In this document: in pieces, positions 62,305-64,000 of the stretch | How the letters are laid out: every line of letters begins with the position of its first letter | How positions within the stretch are numbered: position 1 is the stretch's first letter | Assembly: GCA_028583405.1 (NCBI GenBank) | Contig: CM053256.1 | Coordinates: 16,026,107-16,090,106, forward strand | Direction: 5' to 3' | Source of the DNA: Pogonophryne albipinna | Lineage: Eukaryota > Chordata > Actinopteri > Perciformes > Artedidraconidae | DNA: 64,000 nt | Notes under the pieces: model-generated | What the model saw: the letters and a program-made list of their open reading frames with translations, nothing else | What the model was told of the DNA's origin: nothing | The model's database searches: none | Program-made: the position numbers and the translations under genes

Positions 62305-64000
62305 ACGAATTCAGGCGACCTTTCACCTCCACTTAATTAAATGCATGGTTGCAAGATAAAAATGTGAGTTAATTGATTTAGATAAACATTTTAAGTTGCA
62401 AACATTAATTTATAAGTTGTGTTGACGTAATAATGTTGGTAATTACATCAACTTAATATTGTGTGTAATTTGAACTCTGATTTCTGCGTTAATTGACTTA
62501 AAACTAAATTCAAGTTGTAGTAAGTAATGCAATTGGCTTGATAACTTAATTGTTCTACACCTTGAGTTAAGGATTTCAAGTCCACTCCCACTTAACATGC
62601 CTGGACAAGTTCCGACAGTTAAGACAAATAGAAATATACAAAGGACATTTTAAGGTGAGTTTCATCTTTTGTCATTCAAATACAGTAGATAGCCTTGTAG
62701 TTGCACTGTATAGGCAAATTGCTGTTTGACCAAAATTAGTATTCTTTGAACTGTGGATAGTTCTGTGAGAGGATACAAAGTAGTAGAGGCTACTGTGAGT
62801 GTAAAAATACTTTGGTTACTATTGTGATATCGCTTTTTATTAAAAATGAATCTCTGTGAAGCAGATCAAGGACATGCTTCTTGAGGTAGGATCGTTATTT
62901 AGAGTTGTCATTGAAATGCAAGTTGATGGCAGTCACCCATTCAGAATATATTCATATAGGTCATTTCTCTTATTTTCCTTTTTCAAAAATAGCACAATAC
63001 AATTGAAGTACGCAGAGAACTATAGCCATCCGCTGCCTTGTCGTGTACTTTGGAGAAAAGGAAGAGGACCTTTTCAAGGAGTTTAGCGACGTAATTAAAA
63101 ATCTTGAAATAACATCAAATCCATGGACACAGTGTAAAAACACAGGACAAAAGCACTGCTCTCTGTCAGTTACATTTTGAAGCATATTGCACTTTTGGCC
63201 ACACCCCAATCAATAATATCTTAGCAATGTTCAGCATGGATAGGTGTTGACAGCAATGGCATGGGAAAAGGATTGTGTAACATTTGAAAAGTGGCTTCTG
63301 CTCTTCACTCAACTAGTTCACATATTGTATGGAACCTGCAAAACAGATGAGAAGATACACTAAAACTTGCACGTTGTGATTGACAAAATCTGTCCACATG
63401 CATTTAAACACTAGGCAAAGTACTCAAAAGCACCTCTGTGTGTCTTCAGGACCACATTGCTATGATGACACACACATGCAGACTCAATAGGTGAAAACAA
63501 TACCAGCGTTGCTTTAGCAGCTGGTAATAATGGCTCTGAATTCGCTAAGAGTGACAGTTTAAAAAGTATGCAATTACCTAATTCATTATCTCTTATGCGC
63601 TAACCTATTATTTAATGTGCTTCAAAAGGACATGAATATCGCCTTCATCAGTGACCGGTCCACCCCAGGATCTGACCATACGATGGCAACCATCGTGGTC
63701 GAGGGAAACAAATGAATGAGCAAGCATTCTGCGTTAAATGTGTTCATACTGTTTGAAATAATGACTGTCGGCAGTGTAAACATCTTTGTTACATCTTTTG
63801 TAAAATTGATGTGTGTGATCTGCAGACTGGTGGCCATTGAGAGTTTGTTTCTGTAGCTTTACAAAAACTTTACAGATTTTACATATTTGGCACTGGTTTT
63901 GAATATGCAAAGGCCTCTAACTTCGATGTGATGGCAGCATGTATTTGCTGTGTCCCTATTTCCCATGGTAATATGGCTAATGTGTTTATTTATTATTTGT
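62305..64000. other. Non-coding DNA, nothing recognised
   Basis: AT-rich sequence with no supported gene, repeat or RNA feature up to the window end. Confidence 0.4.

Overview
The window looks like teleost fish genomic DNA: one vertebrate developmental gene in a long non-coding neighbourhood, with fish-type transposons (a Rex3-like RTE LINE, hAT, Tc1/mariner-like and piggyBac-like elements, a tRNA-derived SINE, L2-like LINE tails, a solo LTR) and more than ten long (CA)n arrays. The only clear host protein gene is an intact single-exon sox4 (SoxC HMG-box transcription factor, 415 aa) at 33174-34421 on the + strand. It has a plausible CCAAT/TATA-type promoter near 32470-32600, a leader with at least two upstream ORFs, and an about 2.6 kb 3' UTR ending at a polyadenylation signal at 37014-37019. 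I cannot tell whether it is sox4a or sox4b.

Layout. 1-11 kb: repeat-rich, with a 33-bp minisatellite (1055-1328), a nested foldback element (2659-3470), a solo LTR with 5-bp target duplications (8584-8995) and a piggyBac-like non-autonomous element (9298-10399). 11-29 kb: non-coding DNA with CA arrays, an L2-like LINE 3' end (14644-15065), a CTG array (18211-18269) and a local duplication (19181-19302 / 20288-20371). 29-30.2 kb: non-autonomous hAT element with an open reading frame joining a BED finger to a hAT C-terminal domain. 30.2-37 kb: sox4. 37-41 kb: a SINE and non-coding DNA with stretches that look like conserved regulatory sequence. 41.06-44.46 kb: an apparently full-length Rex3-like LINE with perfect 14-bp target duplications and two disabling lesions. 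45.6-47.6 kb: a GC-box region and exon-like segments that could be a non-coding transcript downstream of sox4 and on its strand, the position held by CASC15 in mammals (inference). 53.7-54.5 kb: an 819-bp palindromic Tc1/mariner-like element. 56.96-58.19 kb: a second copy of the hAT element. The rest is non-coding DNA and microsatellites.

The sparse coding content is typical of regulatory landscapes around developmental transcription factors. The least ordinary content is the pair of hAT elements: same internal deletion, same internal 153-bp duplication, each with a perfect 8-bp target duplication, and different lesions in the same encoded DNA-binding/dimerisation protein. No CRISPR, tRNA, rRNA or prokaryotic-type system was seen. 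All calls come from reading the sequence and from remembered family features; no alignment or database search was run.
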